Part shown: positions 26,829 to 35,202 of the stretch, in pieces
Numbering within the stretch: position 1 is the first letter of the stretch
How the letters are laid out: each line of letters begins with the position of its first letter
The notes under the pieces: generated by a model
Databases searched by the model: none
Seen by the model: the letters and a program-made list of their open reading frames with translations, nothing else
What the model was told of the DNA's origin: nothing
Assembly: GCA_902805885.1 (NCBI GenBank)
Contig: CADCUM010000064.1
Span: forward strand, 28,597-92,596
DNA length: 64,000 nucleotides
From: an uncultured Nocardioides sp.
GTDB taxonomy: Bacteria; Actinomycetota; Actinomycetes; Propionibacteriales; Nocardioidaceae
Reading direction: 5' to 3'
Made by a program: the position numbers and the translations under genes

Positions 26829-27907
26829 CGTGCTCCTCTCCCCAGCGTCAGGTACAGGTCTGACACCGCCCTCGCCGTGGCCCGGGACGAGAAGTGCTCC
26901 CGTGCCCGTCGACGGCCCGACTCCCCGACGCGTCGGCGCAGGTCCGCATCAGTCAGCAGTGTGCGCAGGGCCCCCGCGATCGCCGTGGGTGACTGGGCAG
27001 CGACCACGTACCCCGTCTCGCCGTCGACCACGAGCCGTCCCACGTCGCCGACGTCGGTGGCCACCACGGGCAAGGACGCCGCCATGGCCTCCAGCACCGA
27101 CAACGGCATCGCCTCCCACCACGAGGGCAGGCAGAACACGTCCGCAGCGGCGTAGGCAGCCGGCATCTCGTGCGGAGGTCGGGTGCCGAGCAGCGTCGCC
27201 CGTCCCCTGGCCGCGGCGACGACGGGTTCGGCCGCCGCCGGGCCCTCGTCCGGGGTGCCCCCCAGCAGCAACAGCTCGTGCTCGATGCCCTCGGCGCACA
27301 GGGTCTTGGAGGCCTCGATCAGGTCCAGGACCCCCTTGCGGGGTGTCAGCAGCCCGACGTAGAGGACCCTCGGCGCAGCGAGCGACGGCTGTGGGGGGAG
27401 GAAGCGGTCGGGGTCGACCCCGTTGTCGATCAGGAGCACCCGGTCCCGACCGACCGCGCTCACCAACGCCCTCTCGCCGGCGCTCCACACGGCCACGACC
27501 CGGTCGACCGGCCACATCGCCGCTCGCATCAGCGCTCTGTTGCGTCGGCCGACCAACCAGGTCTCGATGTTCCCGCCGTGGGCGTGCATGATCACGCCGC
27601 ACCCCCGCGACCTGGCCGCCAGGGCCAGCAGCCCGGCACGCGCCACGGTGACCGCCGGTGCCAGCGCCGAGTTGATGTGCACGACGTCGTGGTCCTGCGA
27701 CGAGCGCCACACCCGCACCGCGTCCTTCAACGTGCGAGCGACGTTGGCGAGGGTGGGCTCGCCGCCCTCGGGCGTCCCGTGATGGGCGACGTTCAGGAAG
27801 GTGATCGCGTGCTCCTCGGCCAGCGGCCCGCTGCGCAGGTCCTCCAGGAAGCTCGGGATGCCGCCACGATCCGGGGCCCCCTTCCCCACGAGCAGAACCC
27901 GCACCAT
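26825..27907 (-). CDS. glycosyltransferase family 4
   Basis: 360 residues from ATG 27907, which follows GAGGGTGGGG. It has the GT-B fold: N-terminal VLLVGKGAPDRGGIPSFLEDL (glycine loop), C-terminal VLYVGLLTPRKGVLDLIEA, the nucleotide-sugar E-x7-E segment within SWWEAMPLSVLEAMA, and PVVATDVGD. It is the first gene of the minus-strand operon continuing to the APH-like kinase. It should add a sugar to the lipid-linked repeat unit; donor unknown. Confidence 0.92.
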   Translation of the reverse strand: MVRVLLVGKGAPDRGGIPSFLEDLRSGPLAEEHAITFLNVAHHGTPEGGEPTLANVARTLKDAVRVWRSSQDHDVVHINSALAPAVTVARAGLLALAARSRGCGVIMHAHGGNIETWLVGRRNRALMRAAMWPVDRVVAVWSAGERALVSAVGRDRVLLIDNGVDPDRFLPPQPSLAAPRVLYVGLLTPRKGVLDLIEASKTLCAEGIEHELLLLGGTPDEGPAAAEPVVAAARGRATLLGTRPPHEMPAAYAAADVFCLPSWWEAMPLSVLEAMAASLPVVATDVGDVGRLVVDGETGYVVAAQSPTAIAGALRTLLTDADLRRRVGESGRRRAREHFSSRATARAVSDLYLTLGRGAR

Positions 27908-28006
27908 GCTTCCCCACCCTCGCCTCGAACGACCTCGTGACCCCACGGCCCGCGCCCCGGCTGCGCCGGGCTGGCAGGCAGCGTACGCGCGGCGCGCCGC
28001 GGTCGC

Positions 28007-28750
28007 CTAGCGATGCTGGGTGCCGCCGTGCTCGAGAGCCAGCGCGGCGTACTGGTCGTAGAGGCGTTCCGCCTGGCGGAGCAGCCGTTGGGTCCGGGGC
28101 CGGCCCATCATCGTCAGCACGGCGTCCTTGCGACTCTCGCGCTCCTGCGAAGGCCGCCCGACGTGCGTCTCGACGACCTCACCCCGGCACTCCTTCCGGT
28201 TCATCTCCTCGACCAGCCTGAACGCCTCCGCCCGGTTCGCCTCCGTGGGCTCGTACGGCACGAAGGAGGTGTCGAAGCGCGCGTTGACCGCTCGCACCAC
28301 CTCGCCGAAGTCACGGGTCACCTGGTCGAACAGGGCGACGACGAAGCCGCGCCGCGCGCGCCACGCGGCGCGGTAGAAGTCGAGGTACTCCAGCAAGGCG
28401 TCGTCCGGGGTCAGCGTCGGGCGGCGGACCAGGTAGGACGCCACGGCATCCGCCGGCTGCCTGATGAGCACGACCGTCGGGAGGTCGAGACGGACCGCTC
28501 GAAGCACGTGGGGCGCTCCGTGGAGGTGGCGGCCCACGTGCATCCCGGGCTCGTTGGTCACGGTGAACGCAGCGACGCTGAACGTGTTGCCGGACCGGAG
28601 GAACCCTTCGATGACGATCGCGGAGTCGCGTCTCGCCAACGTCGTGCGCTTGTCCTTGCGCACCACCATCGCGGCATCCCACAGGTAGGGAGCACGAGCC
28701 AGCGGTCGACGCGCGTGGTGGCGGAGTCGGTCGACCGAACGAGACGTCAC
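28007..28750 (-). CDS. sulfotransferase-like P-loop protein
   Basis: 247 residues from GTG 28750. A basic N-terminal segment leads to IVIEGFLRSGNTFSVAAF (about residues 45-62), which fits a PAPS 5'-phosphosulfate loop. LIRQPADAVASYLVRRPT fits the 3'-phosphate site. The protein is shorter than most sulfotransferases and the fit is weaker than for the other two, so a kinase-like P-loop protein remains possible. It stands between the GT4 operon and the GT2 gene. Confidence 0.7.
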   Translation of the reverse strand: MTSRSVDRLRHHARRPLARAPYLWDAAMVVRKDKRTTLARRDSAIVIEGFLRSGNTFSVAAFTVTNEPGMHVGRHLHGAPHVLRAVRLDLPTVVLIRQPADAVASYLVRRPTLTPDDALLEYLDFYRAAWRARRGFVVALFDQVTRDFGEVVRAVNARFDTSFVPYEPTEANRAEAFRLVEEMNRKECRGEVVETHVGRPSQERESRKDAVLTMMGRPRTQRLLRQAERLYDQYAALALEHGGTQHR

Positions 28751-28884
28751 CGCCTCACGGTACCCCCGCGACCAGATGGGCCTCGCCCCGTTCGGTCGCG
28801 GTCACGGTCGCGAGACCCGGCTGGTCCAGTCCACCTCGTCCCGGCGGCCTATCCTCGTGTCTCGGCCACCGATCTGGAGCAGGC

Positions 28885-29901
28885 ATGCACGAGGACCTCG
28901 TCACCGTCGTCATTCCCGCCTACAACGAAGCCGCCCACCTCGGGGCGTGCCTCGACTCGGTGCGTGCCCAGGAGCACGCCCACCTCCAGATCGTGGTGGT
29001 GGACGCCGACTCCTCCGACGGGACCGCCGACATCGTCCGCGAGCGGATGGCGGAGGATCCGCGCGTCGAGCTCGTCCACCATCCCCGCCAGAACATCCCC
29101 TCCTCCCTCAACGTCGCGGTGGAGCACGCCCGCGGCAGGTGGCTCGTGAGGGTGGATGCCCACTCCACGATCGGGCCGACGTACGTCGGCACAGCGCTCG
29201 CCCGCCTGCGCCAGCCCGGGTGGGCCGGCGTCGGAGGACGCAAGGACGGCGTGGGCTCCACCCCCGCGGGCCGAGCCATCGCCGTGGCGATGGCCAGCCG
29301 CTTGGGCGTCGGCAACTCCGTCTACCACTTCGGCACGACACCGCAGGAGGTGGATCACCTCGCCTTCGGTGCCTACCGCCTCGACGTCGTGAGGGAGATC
29401 GGCGGGTGGGACGAGAGGCTGACCGCGAACGAGGACTTCGAGTTCGACCACCGGCTGCGCAAGGCGGGACACCACCTGCTCTTCGACCCGGCCCTCGTCA
29501 TCGACTGGCAGTGCCGTCAGTCGGTCCCTGACCTGTTCCGCCAGTACCGCCGGTACGGCCGGGGCAAGGTGGACGTGGCGGTGCTCCACCCCGACTCGCT
29601 GCGGCCACGACACCTCGTGCCGCCCCTCTTCGTCGCCTACTCGACGGTGGCGACCGTCCTCGGTGCCCGGCGTCCGCGCTGGTTCGGGGCGATGCTGGGG
29701 CCGTACGTCGCGGCGGTCCTGGCCGAGTCCGTCAGGTCCGGATCCCGCCTGTCGTCGACCCGGGAGCGCCTGTGGCTGCCGGCGGCGTTCGCCGCGATGC
29801 ACGTCGGCTGGGGGGTGGGGGTGTGGTCGGCCGCACGTGAGAAGTTCTGGCGCGGCGCTCGCGACCGCGTACGTCCCCGTACCCCCACGCGCCGACCCTA
29901 G
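28885..29901 (+). CDS. glycosyltransferase family 2 (ExoA-like)
   Basis: 338 residues; GGAG lies 6 nt before the ATG, and TATCCT at 28850-28855 is a likely -10. The GT-A core is visible: VTVVIPAYNEAAHLGACLDSV, VVVDADSSDGT, VRVDAHSTI (the D-x-D position), and NEDFEFDHRLRKAG (catalytic ED). Two or three hydrophobic segments follow from about residue 240 (LFVAYSTVATVLGA). The layout resembles succinoglycan ExoA, a membrane-associated processive or single-step glycosyltransferase. Confidence 0.9.
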   Translation: MHEDLVTVVIPAYNEAAHLGACLDSVRAQEHAHLQIVVVDADSSDGTADIVRERMAEDPRVELVHHPRQNIPSSLNVAVEHARGRWLVRVDAHSTIGPTYVGTALARLRQPGWAGVGGRKDGVGSTPAGRAIAVAMASRLGVGNSVYHFGTTPQEVDHLAFGAYRLDVVREIGGWDERLTANEDFEFDHRLRKAGHHLLFDPALVIDWQCRQSVPDLFRQYRRYGRGKVDVAVLHPDSLRPRHLVPPLFVAYSTVATVLGARRPRWFGAMLGPYVAAVLAESVRSGSRLSSTRERLWLPAAFAAMHVGWGVGVWSAAREKFWRGARDRVRPRTPTRRP

Positions 29902-29918
29902 GTAACGTCAAGATTCAA

Positions 29919-29938
29919 CCCACACCTGTTGGGGTGGG
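29919..29938 (+). terminator. hairpin after the GT2 gene
   Basis: CCCACACC and GGGGTGGG pair across a TGTT loop with one mismatch, 18 nt after the GT2 stop. No U-tract follows. Confidence 0.4.
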
Positions 29939-30019
29939 CAGATCGGGGCGGGAAAAGACTTTCCATGGACCCGGGCTCGAAGGAAGCCCTGCGTAGGGGA
30001 GATCGGTGGGGCGGTCGGT

Positions 30020-30053
30020 CACACCTACGCACCGGTCTGCTGGTAGGGGTGTG
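30020..30053 (+). promoter_or_regulatory. hairpin covering the ribosome site of the VWA gene
   Basis: CACACC (30020-30025) can pair with GGTGTG (30048-30053), with TAC/GTA and an inner ACCGG/CTGGT stem. This buries GGTAGGGG, the only purine-rich site before ATG 30060. Such a structure could make translation conditional. No known riboswitch class is recognised. Confidence 0.3.
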
Positions 30054-30059
30054 CGAACT

Positions 30060-31679
30060 ATGGAACGACGCAAGAGGTCCACTGCGGGCGCGATAGCCGG
30101 GGGTGTGGTGGCCGCCGTCGCGGTGGCCGGGCTCACGGCGCCACCGGCGCTGTCCGCCGCCACGCTGAGCATCGATGCGCCGGCGTCTCCGACGGCCGGC
30201 ACGGTGACGCTGACCGGAAAGGTCGGACCAGGGGCACAGGGCGTGACGAGTGTCATGTACGTGCTCGACGCGTCCATCTCGACCAGGTCGTCCGCGGGAT
30301 CCGACTGCTCCGGGAACGGTGTCGTCGGTGACGAGGACGACCTCAACGGCGATCGCGGGACCCCCGGTGGCAAGACCGGCGACGTCCTGGACTGCGAGAT
30401 CGCCGGGGTGCTGGCCCTCAACCGCAGCCTGCCCCAGACCGGGACGCAGGTGGGCGTCGTCGCCTTGGCTCAGGCGGCCGCCGCGGCGGACGTGGACCCG
30501 GGGGCCTCGGCCACCGCCTTCGTCGCGCCCGGATTCACCGGGGGCGATCCGCAACCCCGGATCGAGACCGTGGCACGAAGCATCGTGCGCCAGCGGATCG
30601 GTCTCTACGAGCCGCGAGACCTCGGCGGTGAGGGCACGAACTTCGACGGAGCGATCGACATCGCGTTGTCGACGCTGGCGAGCGCCCCTGCCGGGCCGAA
30701 GTGGATCATGTTCCTCTCCGATGGCGAGGCGCCCGTCGACGACGCGGTCGTCGAGCGCCTTCGGAACTCCGACGTCCAGCTGCGCAGCTTCGGCATCGGC
30801 GAGCGCGCCACCTGTGGGCGCTTCGCGAGCCTCTACCGACTCGCCAACGCGACCGGGGAGACCTGCGAGCTGGTGCCCAACCCGGCGTCGCTCGCGTCCA
30901 GGCTCACCGCGTCGCAGCCCGACTCGGTCAACGGCGTCACGGTGACGATCAACGGCGTCTCGGTGGCAGCGGACATCGACGCCCTCGGCGGCTGGAACGC
31001 CCGGTTCACCCTGGGCGCGGGCACGTACACCGCGACGGCCCGCGCCGGCTTCGCCTCGGGTGCGACCGTCAGCACGGAACGGACCTTCGCCGTCGCTCCC
31101 AGTGCAGCCGGTCCTCCGCCGGGATCCGTCTCACCCGGCCCGGGATCGCTCAGGGCCACCGCGATCAAGGTGGACAAGCCCAAGCCGACGCGGAAGGCCC
31201 TCCCGGCCGCCGTGACAGGTCGGGTGGGCCGCTTCGCCTCCCGGTTCGACGTCACCCCGAGGCTCGACGGGGCGACCGTCGTCCTGGAGGCCCGTCAGGC
31301 CGACGGCGCGGCGTGGAAGGCTGTGGACCGCGACAAGGCCGACCGGTCCGGCAGGTTCGCCCTGAAGTGGCGGGTCAAGAAGTCGATGACGATGCTGCGC
31401 GTGGTGCTCAGGCCCCACCGGGGCTTCGCCGGCAGCGTGGTTCCCGTCCCCGCACCGCCCATCTCCAACTGCAAGGTGACGCCGCGCGGCAACGGGTGGA
31501 CGTTGAAGTGCAGCACGACAGCCAAGAACGGGAGCCGGGTGCGCTTGCTGAAGGGCGGGACCACTGTGGGCTTCGGTCGCGTCAAGGACGGCGCCTTCTA
31601 CCTCCGCGGTGCTGGATCCGTCGGCGCGTTCACGGTCGACGTCGCCACGCGCAAGAAGCACATCCGCCTCAACCTCTGA
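30060..31679 (+). CDS. secreted von Willebrand factor A-domain protein
   Basis: 539 residues from ATG 30060. A Sec signal (AGGVVAAVAVAGLTAPPALSA) is followed by a VWA domain. The MIDAS is intact: VLDASISTRSS (D-x-S-x-S), GEGTNFDGAI (Thr), and MFLSDGEAP (Asp). An insertion after the MIDAS strand has two Cys and an Asp/Gly-rich GDEDDLNGDRG stretch that could bind calcium. The C-terminal 250 residues are beta-rich, with Lys/Arg-rich modules, and end without an LPXTG-type anchor. It is likely an extracellular adhesion or matrix protein. The gene follows the polysaccharide genes and precedes another secreted protein on the same strand. Confidence 0.85.
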   Translation: MERRKRSTAGAIAGGVVAAVAVAGLTAPPALSAATLSIDAPASPTAGTVTLTGKVGPGAQGVTSVMYVLDASISTRSSAGSDCSGNGVVGDEDDLNGDRGTPGGKTGDVLDCEIAGVLALNRSLPQTGTQVGVVALAQAAAAADVDPGASATAFVAPGFTGGDPQPRIETVARSIVRQRIGLYEPRDLGGEGTNFDGAIDIALSTLASAPAGPKWIMFLSDGEAPVDDAVVERLRNSDVQLRSFGIGERATCGRFASLYRLANATGETCELVPNPASLASRLTASQPDSVNGVTVTINGVSVAADIDALGGWNARFTLGAGTYTATARAGFASGATVSTERTFAVAPSAAGPPPGSVSPGPGSLRATAIKVDKPKPTRKALPAAVTGRVGRFASRFDVTPRLDGATVVLEARQADGAAWKAVDRDKADRSGRFALKWRVKKSMTMLRVVLRPHRGFAGSVVPVPAPPISNCKVTPRGNGWTLKCSTTAKNGSRVRLLKGGTTVGFGRVKDGAFYLRGAGSVGAFTVDVATRKKHIRLNL

Positions 31680-31700
31680 CATGAGAAGGTACCTCGGGCC

Positions 31701-33437
31701 ATGAGAAGTCATCGACACACGTTCCGTGGGGTCCACGCGCTCCTCGTCGCCCACACGCTCGTCGCCTGCCTCGCCGTGCTGGTGCAGCCCGCACCTGCCG
31801 GCGCGGCGGGCGGCGTCGACGAGATCGCCTTCCCTCCGGTCGCGGACGCGTTCGTCAACGCCGCCGATCCCACCAGGAGCTACGGCACGACCGGCGAGCT
31901 CTGGGTCGACGCCAGTCCGGTGAAGCAGACGTACCTCCGCTTCGACCTGGGAGGTCTGGCCGACCGCGACGTCCAGCGCGTGGTCCTGCGGATGCACTCC
32001 ACCGACTCGTCGGCCAACGGCGGAGACGTGCACGAGGTGGGACCGGGAGCGTGGGGGGAGTCCGTCACCTACAACACCCGACCGGCCATCGGCGCTCGGG
32101 TCGGGACGTTCGGCCCGGTCGTCAGTGGGGGCTACCACGAGGCGCCACTGAGCCTGGACGTGTCGGGGCGCACCGTCGTCTCGCTCGCCCTCACGTCGCC
32201 ATCGAGCGACGGAGCGCGTTGGGCCAGTCGCGAGCAGGTGCCGTTGCCCGAGCTCGTCGTCGAGGTCGCCGCCGAACCCGGCTCGACCACGGACGGGCTC
32301 AGCGTGGTCGCCGAGAGCTTCCAAGGTTCCAGCAACCCGACGTACTACGCCTCCAACCAGCACCTCGCGGTGACCGCCGGCGGTCGACAGCTCGCTGTGC
32401 ACGGCCTTCACAAGACCGGTGTGCAGCTCGCGTGGCGGGACCCTGCCGGCAGCTGGCGGCGACGCTCGACGGGCGGCGTCACCGACGGGGTGCTGCTGTC
32501 CGGCGCCGGGACCGGCGACAGGCCGGCGACCATCGCCGTCTTCCGAGACGCGACCGGCGCCGAGGGGGCCTGGGTCGTGTGGTCAGGTCCCACACCCAGG
32601 GCCTCCACCACGGTCGGGGTGGCCGTTCAGATGCGCCGGTTGTCCGACCTCGACTCGCCGGCCGGGCCCACAGTGGGACCCCTCGTCAGCGTGGCGCAGC
32701 CGGGGATGGGCAACTTCCGCGCCGACCTCACGTTCGAGCGGACAGCAGCGGGCGACCCTCGTGGGGTCGTGACCTGGGTGCGTCGCACCGGCTCGACGGC
32801 CTATGAGCTCGTCGTCAGCGCGTTCGACGCGAGGGACGCCACGCCGACGATGGCACCGCCTCACCTGCTCGCCACCTATGCGGCGATCTCGTTCTCCACC
32901 ACGATCGTGGCGACACCCACCGGCGCCCAGGTGGTCGCTCGCCTTCCCGACGGGAGGGTGACCGTCCTCTCGCACGACGCCGGTGCTCCCCTGTCAGCCT
33001 GGACCCAGGGAGCGCCGGGGCGTCCGGCCGCCGCCAACGCCGTGGTGGCGGCGGCGGCGACCACCGGCGACGAGGTCGTCAGCGTCGCCGAGACCAGTAC
33101 GACAAAGAACCTGGTGACGGTCCAGAGGTTCGTCTCCGGACGGCCGCAGGCGGTGGAGGCGACGTTCACGGGCTACACGCAGCCGGCCGTGGCCAGCGAC
33201 GGCAGCTCCGTCTGGGTCGTCATGGTCCGCGTGTCCGACGGCCATGTCGTGTCTCGCACCTTCCGCAGCGGCACCGGCTGGACGACGGTGGACCGGGTCG
33301 AGCTCGCGACCCAGGCTGGCGGACATCGGTGGCCGAGCGTGCAGCGCGAGGTGGACGGGCGGCTCCGGATCCTGGTCCGGTCGACGGGCGGGACCTCGCT
33401 CACCTCACGCGTCCTGGCGTGGCAGCGCGTCGTCTGA
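31701..33437 (+). CDS. secreted CBM96/DNRLRE-type protein with propeller-like C-terminus
   Basis: 578 residues with a Sec signal (LLVAHTLVACLAVLVQPAPAG). Residues about 40-195 match the DNRLRE/CBM96 pattern: VADAFVNAADPTRSYGTTGE, QTYLRFDLGGL, and WGESVTYNTRP. CBM96 domains bind acidic polysaccharides such as alginate. The remaining 380 residues form repeated short beta segments suggestive of a beta-propeller (inference). It lies 21 bp after the VWA gene, so the two are probably co-transcribed. It may bind the polymer made by this island. Confidence 0.8.
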   Translation: MRSHRHTFRGVHALLVAHTLVACLAVLVQPAPAGAAGGVDEIAFPPVADAFVNAADPTRSYGTTGELWVDASPVKQTYLRFDLGGLADRDVQRVVLRMHSTDSSANGGDVHEVGPGAWGESVTYNTRPAIGARVGTFGPVVSGGYHEAPLSLDVSGRTVVSLALTSPSSDGARWASREQVPLPELVVEVAAEPGSTTDGLSVVAESFQGSSNPTYYASNQHLAVTAGGRQLAVHGLHKTGVQLAWRDPAGSWRRRSTGGVTDGVLLSGAGTGDRPATIAVFRDATGAEGAWVVWSGPTPRASTTVGVAVQMRRLSDLDSPAGPTVGPLVSVAQPGMGNFRADLTFERTAAGDPRGVVTWVRRTGSTAYELVVSAFDARDATPTMAPPHLLATYAAISFSTTIVATPTGAQVVARLPDGRVTVLSHDAGAPLSAWTQGAPGRPAAANAVVAAAATTGDEVVSVAETSTTKNLVTVQRFVSGRPQAVEATFTGYTQPAVASDGSSVWVVMVRVSDGHVVSRTFRSGTGWTTVDRVELATQAGGHRWPSVQREVDGRLRILVRSTGGTSLTSRVLAWQRVV

Positions 33438-33460
33438 GCGGACTGCTCGCCGGGGCTTCG

Positions 33461-34525
33461 CTACCCCAGGGGCAGATCGACCTGCGCCACGATGACGGGC
33501 GCAGGCGTCCGGCCATCGATGTCGACGTACCACACGCCGTCCTCGACGCGGCCGCACGGCGTCATGGCAGTGCCCTGGGAGCCGCACGCGACCGACAGCA
33601 CCTCCACGCCGCCGATGGAGTGGGTGATCCGCACCGGCTCCTCATCGGTGCCGACCACCAGGCCGGCGGCGTGCGTCAACGCGCGACCCGGCACGGACCC
33701 GTTGCGCTGGGTCACCCCCCGGAGCACGTAGTCGACCCGTAGCTCGTCGCTCGGATCGAACCGGAAGTCCACCCGCTCCCCCGAGACGGCAGCCGGTCCC
33801 GGGATGGTGACTCCGTCGGCGACCACGCGCACGCTCGTCGCCTCGACCTCGCCAGCGGTCGTCGGCACCTCCGGCTCGGCCAGGCTGAGCGTGGTCACGG
33901 GCCGTTGTGTCACGACCCAGTGCGACGTCCTCAGCGTGCCGTCCACCAGCACGCGCGTGCGCACGAAGGCCTCGCCCGGCACCATCGGGACCGGCGGGGC
34001 GAAGGCCACGGCCTCCGCCCCGGCGACCTCGGGCGGCTCAGCGACTGGCGGCGCAGGCCTCGGCACCTCGTCCCGGACCGTCATCGCTCCGATGACGACC
34101 ACCGCCAGGACGAGCGGCGCCACCAGCACTGCCTCCGCCCGGACGCGACGCCTGCCCGTCGGCCCATCTCCGTGCTTCTCGGGCCGGCGCGGAGGCGGCG
34201 GAGGGGAGCCGCTGCCACGGGCCGGCGGTGGCATCCGCCCGGACGCCTTCCCACCGGCCGGCCGGGGGTCCGCAGACAGGCTGCGAGCCCGGAGCTCGTC
34301 GCGGTGCCCTGCAGTGCTCGTGGTGGGGCTCGGAGCCTCTCGGGGAAGCCGTGCCGCCGCGAGACGCTGTCGGGGGGTCGTGGTCTCGTCACCGACACGA
34401 CTCCTTCCGGAGACGGTCCCCGGTGGGGTCGAGCTGGCTCGGAGCGCCGCATCCAGACGGTTGCGCAGCTGCCCTCGTCCAGGCTCCCCGCCCGGATCGT
34501 CCCGACCGTCAGGGTGCTGGGTCAC
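33461..34525 (-). CDS. single-pass membrane protein of unknown function, sortase operon
   Basis: 354 residues starting at GTG 34525, overlapping the sortase stop (GTGA). The first 130 residues are Arg/Pro/Ser-rich and disordered-looking (SPPPPPRRPEKHGDGPTGRR shortened). One helix (AVLVAPLVLAVVVIGAMTV) follows, then a beta-rich outer domain with two Cys (VLSVACGSQG, TPCGRVED). No enzyme motif. Its tight coupling to a sortase and a DUF4397 protein suggests a role in the same envelope process. Confidence 0.75.
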   Translation of the reverse strand: MTQHPDGRDDPGGEPGRGQLRNRLDAALRASSTPPGTVSGRSRVGDETTTPRQRLAAARLPREAPSPTTSTAGHRDELRARSLSADPRPAGGKASGRMPPPARGSGSPPPPPRRPEKHGDGPTGRRRVRAEAVLVAPLVLAVVVIGAMTVRDEVPRPAPPVAEPPEVAGAEAVAFAPPVPMVPGEAFVRTRVLVDGTLRTSHWVVTQRPVTTLSLAEPEVPTTAGEVEATSVRVVADGVTIPGPAAVSGERVDFRFDPSDELRVDYVLRGVTQRNGSVPGRALTHAAGLVVGTDEEPVRITHSIGGVEVLSVACGSQGTAMTPCGRVEDGVWYVDIDGRTPAPVIVAQVDLPLG

Positions 34526-35202
34526 GAATCCGTCCTCGTGGCGCGACCCAGCGGTCGGGCCACCACGATCGCGAGGTTCTGGTAGCCGCCGCGGGTGCGG
34601 TCGTACGGCGGGGCGCAGGTGACCAGCGTGAGCCGGTGAGGGCCGGCAGCCGCGTAGATCCAGTCCCGTCGCGACAGGTCGCCCTGTGGTACGAGGCGGA
34701 ACGTGACAACCCGGTAGCGCTGCTCCAGGCCGCGCGACGCCACAGTGACGATCGCCCCGGGACGGACCTGGAGCAGCTCGGCGAACGGCCCGAGTCCTTC
34801 GGTCCGCGAGTCGACGTGTGCTGCCACGAGGACGGAGCCGAAGGGATCACCGACGCGCGCGCCTCCCCGCCACCAACCCGCGCTGTCCAGGCCCGGAGGT
34901 ACGGCGAGCCGCCCGTCCCGCGCCGTGCCGACGGCTCGTATGGTCACCCGGCTGCCGCTGGGCAGGCTCAGAGCCCGCGGTCGCTCGGGGACGACCTGCG
35001 ACTGGGCGCGTCTCGCGGGCACGACGCGCTGGCGGAGCGCATCGCCCTCAGCGTCGCCGGCATCGCCCGAGCGCGGGGACAGCGATCGCGCCTCGCGTGC
35101 CGGCGCCTCCGCCCGGAGACCGGTCCGGGCGTCCAAGAACACCCCGGCGGGAACCGCCAGGGACACTGTCAGCGCCGCGGTCAGGACGACCGCGCGGATC
35201 AC
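34522..35202 (-). CDS. class E/F sortase
   Basis: 226 residues. An N-terminal signal-anchor (VVLTAALTVSLAVPAGVFL) is followed by a sortase core: VLVAAHVDSRTEGLGPFAEL holds the catalytic His, TLVTCAPPYDRTRGGYQNL the catalytic Cys, and an Arg of this segment is the likely third residue. Sortases cleave a sorting signal and join the protein to an envelope acceptor. GTG 35202 overlaps the DUF4397 gene stop. No protein in the window ends with a clear LPXTG/LAXTG signal, so its substrate lies elsewhere or has an unusual signal. Confidence 0.88.
   Translation of the reverse strand: MIRAVVLTAALTVSLAVPAGVFLDARTGLRAEAPAREARSLSPRSGDAGDAEGDALRQRVVPARRAQSQVVPERPRALSLPSGSRVTIRAVGTARDGRLAVPPGLDSAGWWRGGARVGDPFGSVLVAAHVDSRTEGLGPFAELLQVRPGAIVTVASRGLEQRYRVVTFRLVPQGDLSRRDWIYAAAGPHRLTLVTCAPPYDRTRGGYQNLAIVVARPLGRATRTDS

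Noticed and set aside
29902..30059. Known riboswitch (cyclic di-GMP or cyclic di-AMP) before the VWA gene
   Set aside because: Hairpins are present but the conserved bases of these classes are not found.
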